Assembly (NCBI GenBank): GCA_020632495.1
Contig: JACKFL010000005.1
Coordinates: 1,798,001-1,862,000 of the forward strand
Direction of reading: 5' to 3'
Origin: Candidatus Omnitrophota bacterium
GTDB taxonomy: Bacteria > Omnitrophota > Gorgyraeia > Zapsychrales > Zapsychraceae
Length of the DNA: 64,000 bases
A program made the translations under genes and the position numbers. The notes beneath the pieces are model-generated. The model was given only the letters and a program-made list of their open reading frames with translations. It was not told the origin of the DNA and searched no databases. Positions 46,151 to 54,750 of the stretch are shown in pieces (position 1 is the first letter of the stretch; every line of letters begins with the position of its first letter).

Positions 46151-46700
46151 TCAGATCAAGTCCGGTGCGGCCCTTCAAATAGACGGCAATATCTTCATCG
46201 TGACCGACAGTCAGCATGTCAAGCCGGGAAAGGGCGGCGCCTTCGCCAAAGTTAAACTCAAGAATGTCCGGACCCAGCAAACGCTGGATCGCACCATCAA
46301 GCCCGCGGATAAGGTCGAAGAAGTCCTTCTGGAAGACCGCAAGCTGCAGAATTTGTACCAGAGCGGCGACGAGTATCACTTCATGGACAACACCACGTTC
46401 GAAGAGGTTGTGGTCACCAAGGATATTCTCGGGGATGCCGAGCGTTTTTTGCAGGAAAATCTGGAAGTCGACGGCAAGTTTTTCAACGACGAACTATTGA
46501 AGATCGAACTGCCCATTTTTATTGTCGCGGAAGTAACGCATACGGAACCCGGCTTCAAGGGGGATACCTCCAAGGCCGGCACCAAACCTGCGGAAATCGA
46601 TACCGGCGCCACGATTCAGGTGCCGTTGTTCGTTGATATCGGAGACAAAATCAAAGTAGATACGCGCACCGGAGTATATGTCGAAAGGGTCAAGGAATGA
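46134..46700 (+). CDS. efp: Elongation factor P
   Basis: 188-residue tRNA-mimic that rescues ribosomes stalled on polyproline. Three barrels: KOW-like domain I with KPGKGGAF, in which Lys33 sits where the modified residue of E. coli EF-P is, domain II, and the C-terminal GDKIKVDTRTG. A GTG start, 17 bases inside pepP, gives the usual N-terminus. No epmA/epmB, earP or other modification gene is nearby, so the modification type is unknown. Confidence 0.95.
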   Translation: MGISLNQIKSGAALQIDGNIFIVTDSQHVKPGKGGAFAKVKLKNVRTQQTLDRTIKPADKVEEVLLEDRKLQNLYQSGDEYHFMDNTTFEEVVVTKDILGDAERFLQENLEVDGKFFNDELLKIELPIFIVAEVTHTEPGFKGDTSKAGTKPAEIDTGATIQVPLFVDIGDKIKVDTRTGVYVERVKE

Positions 46701-47149
46701 ATCTCAAAGAAATTCGCGCCATGATCAATCTCATGAACGAGAATGACCTAGCTGAGATTGAAATAGAACGCGAGGGGATGAAGGTCAAGTTGAAGAAGTC
46801 CTCCGCGGATGTTTCCGAATTCTACCACCAAACACCTCCAACCTATCACATTGATGCCAAACCGCCCGCGCAGCAACCGGACGGGCAGGGCACCCCCGCC
46901 GATTCCAATAACCTGGAGATCAAGTCTCCGATGGTCGGAACTTTCTACCGGGCCCCATCACCCGAAGCGCCGCCGTTCGTGGAAGTCGGTCAGATCGTCG
47001 AAGTCGGACAGGTCGTTTGCATTGTCGAAGCGATGAAGTTAATGAACGAAATCAAGTCGGAAGTAAAGGGCAAGGTTGCCGAGGTTCTGGTCGACAATGC
47101 CCAACCCGTCGAGTTCGGTCAAACGTTGTTCTCGGTAGAACCCTTATAA
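46697..47149 (+). CDS. accB: Acetyl-CoA carboxylase biotin carboxyl carrier protein
   Basis: 150-residue BCCP. The N-terminal helical segment and a Pro/Gln-rich linker (about 41-72) lead to the biotinyl domain, with the biotinylated Lys114 in VEAMKLMNE. It also has the 'thumb' seen in AccB (SPMVGTFYRAPSPEAPPF). It carries carboxy-biotin between AccC and the carboxyltransferase. The start ATG overlaps the efp stop by four bases. Confidence 0.96.
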   Translation: MNLKEIRAMINLMNENDLAEIEIEREGMKVKLKKSSADVSEFYHQTPPTYHIDAKPPAQQPDGQGTPADSNNLEIKSPMVGTFYRAPSPEAPPFVEVGQIVEVGQVVCIVEAMKLMNEIKSEVKGKVAEVLVDNAQPVEFGQTLFSVEPL

Positions 47150-47164
47150 TTCAGATTATCAGCC

Positions 47165-48520
47165 ATGTTTTCCAAAATTCTCATCGCCAACCGGGGTGAA
47201 ATCGCCCTGCGGATCATCCGTGCCTGCCGGGAAATGAACATTCAGACGGTGGCGGTCTATTCCGAAGCCGACCGTGAATCGTTGCACGTGCGCTTCGCCG
47301 ATGAAGCGGTCTGCATCGGCCCCGCTGCCAGCGCCGACAGTTACCTGAATATTCCCGCCATCATCTCAGCCGCCGAAGTGACTGACGTCGAAGCGATTCA
47401 TCCGGGATACGGGTTTTTAGCGGAAAATGCGCATTTCGCCGAGATATGCGAATCTTGCCAAATCAGATTTATCGGGCCGTCTCCGAATACGATCCGCCTC
47501 ATGGGAGACAAGATCACGGCCAAGGAAACCATGAAGAAATGCGGCGTGCCGCTGACGCCGGGCGGTGACGGGGTGATCAAGAGCAAGGAAGAGGCGATTG
47601 AAATCGCCAAGCTGATCAAGTACCCGGTGATCATCAAGGCCTCTGCCGGCGGCGGGGGGAAGGGGATGCGGGTATGCCACAACGATGTGACCCTGGCCAG
47701 TTCCTTCACGGTGGCGCAAAATGAGGCGGAGGCGAACTTCGGGAATCCGGATGTCTATATCGAGAAGTATATCGAAGGCCCGCGCCACATCGAGTTTCAA
47801 GTCGTCGCGGACACGCACGGGAGTATCGTGCACCTGGGAGAGCGTGACTGCAGCGTCCAGCGCCGGCATCAAAAGCTGATCGAAGAGGCGCCGTCACCGG
47901 CCCTTGACGACAAATTGCGTAAAAAAATGGGTGAGGCGGCGATCAAGGCGGCCAAGGCTGCGGATTACTACAGCGTCGGGACGGTCGAATTTCTGCTGGA
48001 TTCCTCCGGGGAGTTTTACTTCATGGAGATGAACACGCGGATCCAGGTGGAACACCCGGTGACCGAGCTGGTAACTGGTATTGATTTGATCAAGGAGCAG
48101 ATCCGGATCGCCAACGGCGAAAAACTCGGTTACTCCCAAGAAGATATCAAGATCAAAGGCGCCGCCATTGAATGCCGGATCAATGCGGAAGATCCCAGCA
48201 ATAATTTTATCCCGTGTCCGGGCAGGATCGAGCAATTGAATCTTCCCGGGGGGCCCGGCGTGCGTAACGATACTCACATCTATCCGGGCTACATGATCAG
48301 CCCGTACTACGACTCAATGGTGGCCAAGCTGATCACCTACGGGGAGGACCGTCACGAAGCGGTCCGTAAAATGATCCGGGCCTTGGAAGAATTTTACATC
48401 AGTCCCATCACGACCACGGCAGCACTGCATCTTGAGATTCTGCGACATCCCGTGTTTTTGCAGGGAGGCGCGACAACGCACTTCCTGGAAAAGATTATGA
48501 AACCGGATCAGGACGGGTAA
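47165..48520 (+). CDS. accC: Acetyl-CoA carboxylase, biotin carboxylase subunit
   Basis: ATP-grasp enzyme of 451 residues that carboxylates biotin on AccB, the first half-reaction of fatty-acid synthesis. The opening KILIANRGEIALRIIRACRE, the ATP-binding KASAGGGGKGMR and EMNTRIQVEHPVTE are diagnostic. It follows accB by 15 bases. The carboxyltransferase genes accA/accD are not in the window. After it come 77 non-coding bases with no clear terminator. Confidence 0.97.
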   Translation: MFSKILIANRGEIALRIIRACREMNIQTVAVYSEADRESLHVRFADEAVCIGPAASADSYLNIPAIISAAEVTDVEAIHPGYGFLAENAHFAEICESCQIRFIGPSPNTIRLMGDKITAKETMKKCGVPLTPGGDGVIKSKEEAIEIAKLIKYPVIIKASAGGGGKGMRVCHNDVTLASSFTVAQNEAEANFGNPDVYIEKYIEGPRHIEFQVVADTHGSIVHLGERDCSVQRRHQKLIEEAPSPALDDKLRKKMGEAAIKAAKAADYYSVGTVEFLLDSSGEFYFMEMNTRIQVEHPVTELVTGIDLIKEQIRIANGEKLGYSQEDIKIKGAAIECRINAEDPSNNFIPCPGRIEQLNLPGGPGVRNDTHIYPGYMISPYYDSMVAKLITYGEDRHEAVRKMIRALEEFYISPITTTAALHLEILRHPVFLQGGATTHFLEKIMKPDQDG

Positions 48521-48597
48521 TAACACGGGCCGCGAGGGGATAGCGATTACGGCCGAAATCGACACCGGACCAGTATTCCGGCGGAGGGGGGAATCCG

Positions 48598-49296
48598 ATG
48601 AACTTTCTTAAGAGATTTGGATTAGCGTACTTCGTAACCTTTACGGTTTTTGTGTGCTTGTTTTTATTTATCACCGCGCAGGGCTTTAGAATCGATGTCT
48701 ACGGTATTACCCTCGGTTGGAACTACATCGATCTTGTCAATTATCTGCAGTTCATGTTCTCCAATGATCATTTGCGCAACTTTACGATATCCCTTTCCGT
48801 AACGTTGATCTGCCTTAACTGGTTTTTTTATTGTGTGATCGCCAGCGGCGTTCGTCGTGACCGGGTTATCTCATTCGATAATCCCAACGGCCGGGTAAGT
48901 GTGTCGTTATTTGCCCTGGAGGACCTGGTCAAGCGCACGATTCTGCAATTTGATGAGATCAAAGACAACAAGCCCGTGATCCATGTCAAGTCGCGCGTAT
49001 TGCGGGTCCGGGTCCCGATCATTCTGAAGTCCGATGTGCAGATACCGGAGGTGACCTCCCGTGTGCAGGCGGAGGTTCTCAAGAAGATTCGCGACACAAT
49101 CGGCGGCAGCCAGAAGATCGATATTGCTGTTTACGTGAACAAGATTCAACAGAAACGAAGCAAACCGCCGGCTCCGCGGCCGGCACCGGTCAAGCCGGCG
49201 CCCGCGGTCAGGCCGCCGGAAAAGACGGAGGCGACCGGGCCGGGCACTGACAAGCCTGACGGACCGGTGGTCCCGTTTCAGGGCCCGCGGGCGTAA
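48598..49296 (+). CDS. AmaP/Asp23-like membrane protein
   Basis: 232 residues. Two predicted membrane helices (about 9-29 and 60-83) are followed by a soluble region (about 95-185) with the alternating pattern of Asp23/AmaP proteins: VSLFALEDLVKRTI, VKSRVLRVRVPI, IPEVTSRVQAEVLKKI and IDIAVYVNKI. A Pro/Ala/Lys-rich tail of about 45 residues ends it. AmaP anchors Asp23 in Staphylococcus; the function outside Firmicutes is unclear. GGAGGGGGG precedes the ATG. The call is by pattern, not by alignment. Confidence 0.65.
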   Translation: MNFLKRFGLAYFVTFTVFVCLFLFITAQGFRIDVYGITLGWNYIDLVNYLQFMFSNDHLRNFTISLSVTLICLNWFFYCVIASGVRRDRVISFDNPNGRVSVSLFALEDLVKRTILQFDEIKDNKPVIHVKSRVLRVRVPIILKSDVQIPEVTSRVQAEVLKKIRDTIGGSQKIDIAVYVNKIQQKRSKPPAPRPAPVKPAPAVRPPEKTEATGPGTDKPDGPVVPFQGPRA

Positions 49297-49319
49297 GCGA
49301 GGCTCACGAAGGAGATGTT

Positions 49320-50345
49320 ATGAAGAAAATAGGAGTGCTGACTGGCGGCGCGGACTGCCCGGGGATGAACTCAGTACTGCGGGCGGTAGTACGCAAGGCT
49401 GTTTCGGAAGGTTATGTGGTTACCGGTATTAAAAACGGGTGGACCGGCCTGGCACAAAATGACATGCGGGTGCTCGACCTGCAAATCGTCTCGGGCATTC
49501 TGGACCGGGGCGGTACGATCCTCGGCACAAGCCGCATTATCCCGCCGTTGAAAAACAGCATGAATCAGCAGATCGCCGATAATTTTAAGCGCAGCGGCAT
49601 GGACGCGCTGATTGCCGTCGGCGGGGAAGACACGCTTAAGATAGCCCTGGAGTTGTACGAAAAGTTTGATCTGCCGATCATCGGCGTGCCCAAGTCGGCG
49701 GATAATTCGCTGACCGGGACGGACTATGCCTTCGGGTTCGACACGGCGGTCAATATTGCCACTCAGTGCATCGACCGGTTGCACACCACGGCCGAGAGTC
49801 ATCATCGGATCATCGTTATCGAGGTTATGGGCCGGTACACCGGATGGATCGCGCTGGAGGCAGGTATCGCCGGCGGTGCCGACATCATTCTCGTGCCGGA
49901 GTATCCGGTGAATATCGATTTGGTCTGTGATTCGCTGCGCTCGCGACACAAACGCGGTAAAACATTCAGTATCATTGTCATCGCCGAAGGCGCCGTGATC
50001 GAGGGGCATTCGAATCAACAGGAACACGAGGAGAATATCCGTAATCACCGGGTCAGCCGTGTCGGTGAAATGGTTGCCGATCTGATCGAAAGCAAGACCG
50101 GCTTCGAGACGCGCGTGAGCGTCTTGGGTCACATACAGCGCGGCGGGGCGCCCACATCCTTTGACCGGATCATCAGCACCCGTTTCGGATTTTATGCCAT
50201 TGAATTGATCAAACAGGAAAAATACGGCTTCATGGTGGCCATCCACAAGAACAAACTCAACGCTTTTCCCATCAAGGACGCGGTAAGCAAGCACAAGGCG
50301 ATCGAGCCCGATATTTATGAAATCGCCAAGGTGTTTGCCGCCTAG
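49320..50345 (+). CDS. pfkA: 6-phosphofructokinase, pyrophosphate-type residues
   Basis: 341-residue PfkA-fold enzyme of glycolysis. The start is VLTGGADCPGMNS and the fructose-phosphate loop MGRYTGW is intact. The phosphoryl-donor loop reads GGEDT with Asp104, and the second site reads PKSADNS with Lys125. In PFKs, Asp at 104 and Lys at 124 (E. coli numbering) go with pyrophosphate use, Gly with ATP, so a reversible PPi enzyme is likely. The catalytic Asp (128) is kept, but the Asp two positions on is Ser130. AGGAG lies nine bases upstream. Confidence 0.9.
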   Translation: MKKIGVLTGGADCPGMNSVLRAVVRKAVSEGYVVTGIKNGWTGLAQNDMRVLDLQIVSGILDRGGTILGTSRIIPPLKNSMNQQIADNFKRSGMDALIAVGGEDTLKIALELYEKFDLPIIGVPKSADNSLTGTDYAFGFDTAVNIATQCIDRLHTTAESHHRIIVIEVMGRYTGWIALEAGIAGGADIILVPEYPVNIDLVCDSLRSRHKRGKTFSIIVIAEGAVIEGHSNQQEHEENIRNHRVSRVGEMVADLIESKTGFETRVSVLGHIQRGGAPTSFDRIISTRFGFYAIELIKQEKYGFMVAIHKNKLNAFPIKDAVSKHKAIEPDIYEIAKVFAA

Positions 50346-50353
50346 TTAATACT

Positions 50354-50941
50354 ATGAAAGACCGTATAAAAGAAATCTTTGAGGAATCACGGGCCGTCAA
50401 GCAGGAAACCCTGACGCAAAATGTGGATCTGATCGTCGAAGCGGTGGAAATGATTATCCACTCGCTGAAATCTCACGGCAAGATCCTTTTCTTCGGTAAC
50501 GGCGGTTCGGCAGCGGACAGCCAGCACGTCGCTGCGGAATTTATCGGCCGGTTTCAGAAGGAACGCAGGGCCTTGGCCGCGATCGCCCTGACCACCGACT
50601 CGTCGATCTTGACGAGCCTGAGCAATGATTATGATTATCGCATCGTTTTCTCCCGGCAAATCGAAGCCTTGGGGCGTCCCGGCGACATCGCCTTCGGATT
50701 CTCGACCAGCGGCAATTCGGAGAATGTGGTTGCCGGTATCGAGCAGGCCGGAAAGCAGGGGTTGAAGACGATCGTGTTGACCGGATGCGGCGGCGGAAAA
50801 TTGAAGGGGATGGCGGACGTCCACATTGACGTTCCCTCGCAGTCGACGGCACGCATTCAGGAATCACATATGTGTATCTACCACACGATATGCGAGTTGG
50901 TTGAAAACCAAATCGGCGAAAAGGCGCATGTCGAGAAATAA
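50354..50941 (+). CDS. gmhA: Phosphoheptose isomerase
   Basis: 195-residue SIS-domain enzyme that converts sedoheptulose 7-phosphate to D-glycero-D-manno-heptose 7-phosphate for LPS inner core. FFGNGGSAADSQHVAAEFIGRF and GFSTSGNSENV are diagnostic. It follows pfk by 8 bases and overlaps the heptose adenylyltransferase gene by 14 bases, so the two heptose steps are coupled. gmhB and an RfaE1 kinase are not in the window. Confidence 0.94.
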   Translation: MKDRIKEIFEESRAVKQETLTQNVDLIVEAVEMIIHSLKSHGKILFFGNGGSAADSQHVAAEFIGRFQKERRALAAIALTTDSSILTSLSNDYDYRIVFSRQIEALGRPGDIAFGFSTSGNSENVVAGIEQAGKQGLKTIVLTGCGGGKLKGMADVHIDVPSQSTARIQESHMCIYHTICELVENQIGEKAHVEK

Positions 50942-51413
50942 GATCCTTTCCGCTTCCGCTTTGATCCCCCGGCTGGCCCGTCACCGCCGGGAAGGGCGTG
51001 TCATCGCCTTTACCAACGGGTGCTTTGATATTTTGCACTTCGGTCATGTGGCGTATTTGGAGAAGGCGAAGAAAAAGGACAGGATTTTGGTCGTGGGACT
51101 GAACAGCGACGCGTCCGTCCGCAGAATCAAGGGGCCACAACGTCCGCTTAATCCGCAGCGTCACCGGGCGCGCGTTTTGGCCGCGTTGGAAAGCGTGGAT
51201 TATGTGTGTCTCTTTGCCGCGCCGACACCACTGAGCCTGATCAAGGCCGTCCGGCCGGACGTCTTGATCAAAGGCGCGGATTGGAAAGGCAAGGGGATCG
51301 TCGGTGAAGACGTGGTGAAGGCTGCCGGCGGCCGCGTGGAATTCATACAGTTTGAAAAAGGTTGTTCAACGACCGCGATCATTGCGAAGATCAGGAAGAC
51401 GTGCCGCGAGTAA
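50928..51413 (+). CDS. rfaE2: D-glycero-beta-D-manno-heptose 1-phosphate adenylyltransferase
   Basis: 161-residue stand-alone version of the C-terminal half of HldE. FTNGCFDILHFGHVAYL carries the HxGH nucleotidyltransferase motif; RPLNPQRHRARVLAALESVDYV and LIKGADW follow. It makes ADP-heptose for LPS. The ATG at 50928, within gmhA, is preferred over an upstream in-frame start that would extend about 100 bases into gmhA. The end overlaps the next gene by 13 bases. Confidence 0.92.
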   Translation: MSRNKILSASALIPRLARHRREGRVIAFTNGCFDILHFGHVAYLEKAKKKDRILVVGLNSDASVRRIKGPQRPLNPQRHRARVLAALESVDYVCLFAAPTPLSLIKAVRPDVLIKGADWKGKGIVGEDVVKAAGGRVEFIQFEKGCSTTAIIAKIRKTCRE

Positions 51414-51817
51414 GTCAACAAAAGATATACCGTCTTATTGACGCCAATTTCAACCGGGCGAAGGAAGCCCTGCGGGTGTGCGAGGATATGTGCCGGTTTT
51501 ATCTGGACGCTCCGGCGCTCACCCGGCAATACAAAGATATCCGCCATAAGCTCACGGCCGCCGTGGCCGAACTTGAGATCAAAAGCCTGATTCAGGCCCG
51601 TTCGATTGAAACGGACGTAGGCCGCGGATCAACGCCCTCCGAGTTTCGCCGGCGGGACGGCGGTGATATCTTTTATGCCAATTCACAACGGGCCAAGGAA
51701 TCGGTCCGCGTTTTGGAAGAATGCGCCAAGCTGTTCGCGGTCCCCGCGGTCCGAAAGCTCAAGCGCTTGCGATATCAATTGTATGGAATCGAAAAAAAGG
51801 TTATTAGCCGAATCTAA
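51401..51817 (+). CDS. ThiD2-like protein (split thiamin domain)
   Basis: 138 residues. YRLIDANFNRAKEALRVCEDMCRFYL and the later ETDVGRGSTP and ANSQRAKESVRVLEE match the ThiD2 domain, usually found fused to the N-terminus of ThiE in cyanobacteria and delta-proteobacteria and thought to act on the hydroxymethylpyrimidine branch. Here it is a separate gene that overlaps thiE by 35 bases. GTG at 51401 is the best start; a TTG at 51362 is possible. The family is recalled from pattern, so this needs an HMM check. Confidence 0.72.
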   Translation: MPRVSQQKIYRLIDANFNRAKEALRVCEDMCRFYLDAPALTRQYKDIRHKLTAAVAELEIKSLIQARSIETDVGRGSTPSEFRRRDGGDIFYANSQRAKESVRVLEECAKLFAVPAVRKLKRLRYQLYGIEKKVISRI

Positions 51818-52439
51818 TTTGTACCTGATCCTGGATGCCGCCGTGAATGAACCGGCGGAGTTGCCACGGATCGCCCGCGCGGCCGGCTGTGCCGGGGCAG
51901 CGCCCCTGCAGCTGCGTTACAAAGGCGGAGAGGGGCGGGACGTACTGCGGCTATCCCGTGAGATATTGGCCGGCATCGATCCGCGGACACCGTTTATCGT
52001 CAACGACCGGTCCGATATATGTCACGCCGTCGGGGCCGCCGGCGTTCATCTCGGTCAGGAGGACCTTCCCGTGACGGAGGCCCGGCGCTTGCTGGGCGAC
52101 AATTATGTCATCGGGGTTTCCTGTCAGACGATCGCGCAGGTTCGGCGCGCCGTGGCGGAGGGGGCTGATTATATCGGTTTCGGATCCGTATTCAAGACCC
52201 TGACCAAGCCTGATCGGACACCGATGGATTTGACATTGCTGGAACAGGTGGTGAGGGAGACCCCGGTGCCCGTTTACGCAATCGGAGGGATAACCGCGGA
52301 AAATATCGACAAGCTTTTGGCCGTCGGCGTAACCCATTTCGCCGTCTGCCGGGCCGTCTGCCGGGCCGAAGATGTGACGCGGGCCGTGACGGAATTCAAA
52401 GGTATCATCAACCCGCTGATGAAGGTCGAACACACATGA
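51783..52439 (+). CDS. thiE: Thiamine-phosphate synthase
   Basis: 218-residue TIM-barrel that joins hydroxymethylpyrimidine diphosphate and thiazole phosphate. LQLRYK, FIVNDRSDICHAVGAAGVHLGQEDLP (in part), GFGSVFKTLTK and VYAIGGIT mark it. The usual GP.F loop reads GFGSVFKT, a small departure. The start ATG at 51783 lies inside the thiD2 gene. Near the 3' end a 12-base unit (GCCGTCTGCCGG) is repeated twice in tandem (52341-52364), but protein length fits the family. It overlaps the next gene by four bases. Confidence 0.93.
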   Translation: MESKKRLLAESNLYLILDAAVNEPAELPRIARAAGCAGAAPLQLRYKGGEGRDVLRLSREILAGIDPRTPFIVNDRSDICHAVGAAGVHLGQEDLPVTEARRLLGDNYVIGVSCQTIAQVRRAVAEGADYIGFGSVFKTLTKPDRTPMDLTLLEQVVRETPVPVYAIGGITAENIDKLLAVGVTHFAVCRAVCRAEDVTRAVTEFKGIINPLMKVEHT

Positions 52440-53116
52440 TGATGACCAACCGCAAGATTTTTCTCCTCGTTCTGTTTATGATCGCTCCCTTATCCGGTTG
52501 CCGGACGACCCAGCCGGCCCCGCCGACGCTCGTTTTGCCCCCGCCCAACCTCAAGCCGGAAGGCATCTACCACAAAGTTAACAAAAAAGAGACAATTTGG
52601 CGGATCGCCAAGGCCTACAACGTGACTATCGACGAGATCGTACGGTCGAATAATATTCCCAACATAGCCGAGATCGAGGTCAACCAGCTGGTATTCATTC
52701 CCGGGGCCGATGCCGTCCGGGAGATATATATCGACGATGAAGAAACGAAGGATGATTTCGTGTGGCCGTTGCGCGGTCAGGTCATCCATTATTTTCACCA
52801 GAAGCGTAAAGACGGCATCGCCTCGCCGGGAATCGATATTAAGGCGCAGCGCGGTGAGGTGGTGCGGGCCGCGCGTTCCGGTAAAGTCGTGCTGGCCGAT
52901 TACATACCCGGCCAAGCCTATACCGTGGTGATCGATCACCAGGACGGCTTCTACTCCGTATATGCAAAAAACGCTGAGGTCATGGTTAAATTGGGGGATT
53001 ATGTGTTTAAACATGATCCCATCGCCCGGGTGGGTGAGCACGACCGGTTGGCTTACCTGCATTTTCAGATTCGTAAGAACGATAAGGGAGATAATCCGCT
53101 TTACTACTTGCCATGA
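52436..53116 (+). CDS. Lipoprotein with LysM and degenerate LytM (M23) domain
   Basis: 226-residue envelope protein. A signal peptide ends in lipobox LSGC (Cys22). A LysM domain lies at about 44-90, then an M23/LytM domain at about 108-226. The zinc ligands are missing: the HxGxD position reads SPGIDI, and the HxH site YLHFQIR keeps only one histidine. This resembles NlpD/EnvC-type activators that switch on cell-wall amidases at division. Three ATGs in a row at 52436, 52439 and 52442 leave the exact start open; the first overlaps thiE. Confidence 0.85.
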   Translation: MMMTNRKIFLLVLFMIAPLSGCRTTQPAPPTLVLPPPNLKPEGIYHKVNKKETIWRIAKAYNVTIDEIVRSNNIPNIAEIEVNQLVFIPGADAVREIYIDDEETKDDFVWPLRGQVIHYFHQKRKDGIASPGIDIKAQRGEVVRAARSGKVVLADYIPGQAYTVVIDHQDGFYSVYAKNAEVMVKLGDYVFKHDPIARVGEHDRLAYLHFQIRKNDKGDNPLYYLP

Positions 53117-54750
53117 GTGAGATTGAATTTGAACATCATTTCCACGGCCGGGGAGAGATTCTCGACCTGCTGAAGAAACGGGTCGGCGGGCTTAAGGAAG
53201 GGTACCGCCAGAATGTGGCCTTGATAGGATACCGGCATGTGGGGAAGACCGCTGTCTTGCAGGAGTTTCTGCACAATCTCGACGACAGCAAGGTGACCCC
53301 GGTCTATCTTGATCTTGAGAATAAAGATATTTTCTATTTCTTCCAGAAGTTCAGCGCCAGCCTGCTGTATCACTTTCTGAAAAACCGCGGGCAGCCGGTC
53401 CATGACGATCTCAATCTGCTGCTGGAGGAGGCCAAGCCGTACTTGCCTGAGACGGTGGAGGTGATCCGGAATATCCAGCTGAATTTGGGAAAAGGTAAGA
53501 TGGCCTCCTCGTTCTTCGGGCTGATGACGGTTCCCGAAATTTATACCTATGAATCGGGACAATTTTGTGTGCTGATCTTCGATGAATTTCAGGTGCTGGA
53601 CGAGTTTGGGGTGCCGGATGTCTTCACGAGCCTGAGTTCCAAGATCATGACTCAAAAGAATTGCCTTTATATCCTATCCAGCTCATACAAGTATTCGGCT
53701 CAGAAAATTCTCGCGGAAAAATTGTCGCTTTTGTTCGGTAATTTTGAAATGGTCGAGATGGATGCCTTTGACCACCGTCACAGCCAGGATTTTATCGAAT
53801 ATCTGCTCGAGGGGCATCAAATCGGCAATCAGCTGTGCCATTTTCTGACGGAGTTTACCGGCGGGTATCCGTTGTATCTGCAGTTGGTCTGCCGCGAGGT
53901 GATGAATTTGCGCGCCAGATTCCAGCAGTCGGAAATCTATCTCCCCCTGATCGCCAAGGCGGTGGAAAACACATTGTTCGACCGTTGGGGGGTTATCAGC
54001 CGGCACTTCGAGCTCATTATGAACGAGTTGTGTTTGGGGAAAGGTAACCGGGTTGCCGGTCCGGTTTTGATCGCTTTGGCCAACGGTTTACAGCGCAATG
54101 AGGAGTTACTCGACGAGGTTGATATCAATAAAGCCCAGTTGACCAAGTCGCTGCGCCGGCTGCAGGACGAAGGCATCATTTTCCGCAACGGGAAGCTGCA
54201 TTACTTTAAGGACAAGTTGTTTCGCTATTGGATCAAATTTGTTTTCCAGCGGCGCCTCAATGAAATCGAACTCACCCCGGATAAACAGCGGCAGCAGTTC
54301 CGGGCGGAATTCCAGCTGTACGTCGAAAACTTCCAGGATACGTCCCAAAAGGCCTTCTCGTCCCGGATTCTGGAGCTGCTGAATTGCCTTGTCAATGAAT
54401 CGCTGGATCTGAACGGCCGGAAATACCGGCTGCCGAGTTTCCGGGATTTGAGGCCGGCGACGGTCGCGAGTGAACAGGGCCCGCTCATTGATGTTATTCA
54501 GGCCAGTACCGACAATTCAACGTGGTTGATCGTACTAAAAGAGGACGGATTCCAGGAGCAGGATGTCAGCGCGATCGTGGCCGAGGCCAAGAAACTTGAA
54601 CGAAAGCCGGAGAAATGCCTGATCATATCCCTGTCAGAGCTTGACCAGCACACCCGGCTCAGAGCATTGCAGGAACGGTTTTGGATCTGGAACGAGGAAG
54701 AAATCAAGGCCTTGGTAACATTATTCGACAAACCCAGTATTATGCGATGA
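53113..54750 (+). CDS. P-loop ATPase (archaeal-type/STAND-like) with C-terminal domain
   Basis: 545 residues. Walker A is GYRHVGKTA at 39-47, Walker B LIFDEF at 154-159, and SSSYKY is a sensor-like segment. A winged-helix-like region follows (about 300-375; KSLRRLQDEGIIFRNGKLHYFKD in part), as in ATPase_2/DUF234 proteins. The last about 140 residues have a nuclease-fold-like alternation (GPLIDVIQAS, WLIVLKEDG) but no clear PD-(D/E)xK acids or lysine. Function unknown. It starts inside the LytM gene and its stop overlaps the next gene by four bases. Confidence 0.75.
   Translation: MSEIEFEHHFHGRGEILDLLKKRVGGLKEGYRQNVALIGYRHVGKTAVLQEFLHNLDDSKVTPVYLDLENKDIFYFFQKFSASLLYHFLKNRGQPVHDDLNLLLEEAKPYLPETVEVIRNIQLNLGKGKMASSFFGLMTVPEIYTYESGQFCVLIFDEFQVLDEFGVPDVFTSLSSKIMTQKNCLYILSSSYKYSAQKILAEKLSLLFGNFEMVEMDAFDHRHSQDFIEYLLEGHQIGNQLCHFLTEFTGGYPLYLQLVCREVMNLRARFQQSEIYLPLIAKAVENTLFDRWGVISRHFELIMNELCLGKGNRVAGPVLIALANGLQRNEELLDEVDINKAQLTKSLRRLQDEGIIFRNGKLHYFKDKLFRYWIKFVFQRRLNEIELTPDKQRQQFRAEFQLYVENFQDTSQKAFSSRILELLNCLVNESLDLNGRKYRLPSFRDLRPATVASEQGPLIDVIQASTDNSTWLIVLKEDGFQEQDVSAIVAEAKKLERKPEKCLIISLSELDQHTRLRALQERFWIWNEEEIKALVTLFDKPSIMR

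Noticed and set aside
49371..50294. Minus-strand ORF of 307 residues opposite pfkA
   Set aside because: It is the shadow of the phosphofructokinase; no domain is recognisable.
52341..52364. Tandem 12-base repeat in thiE
   Set aside because: It could suggest a slippage insertion, but the protein aligns in length with the family pattern there, so it is not treated as a mutation.
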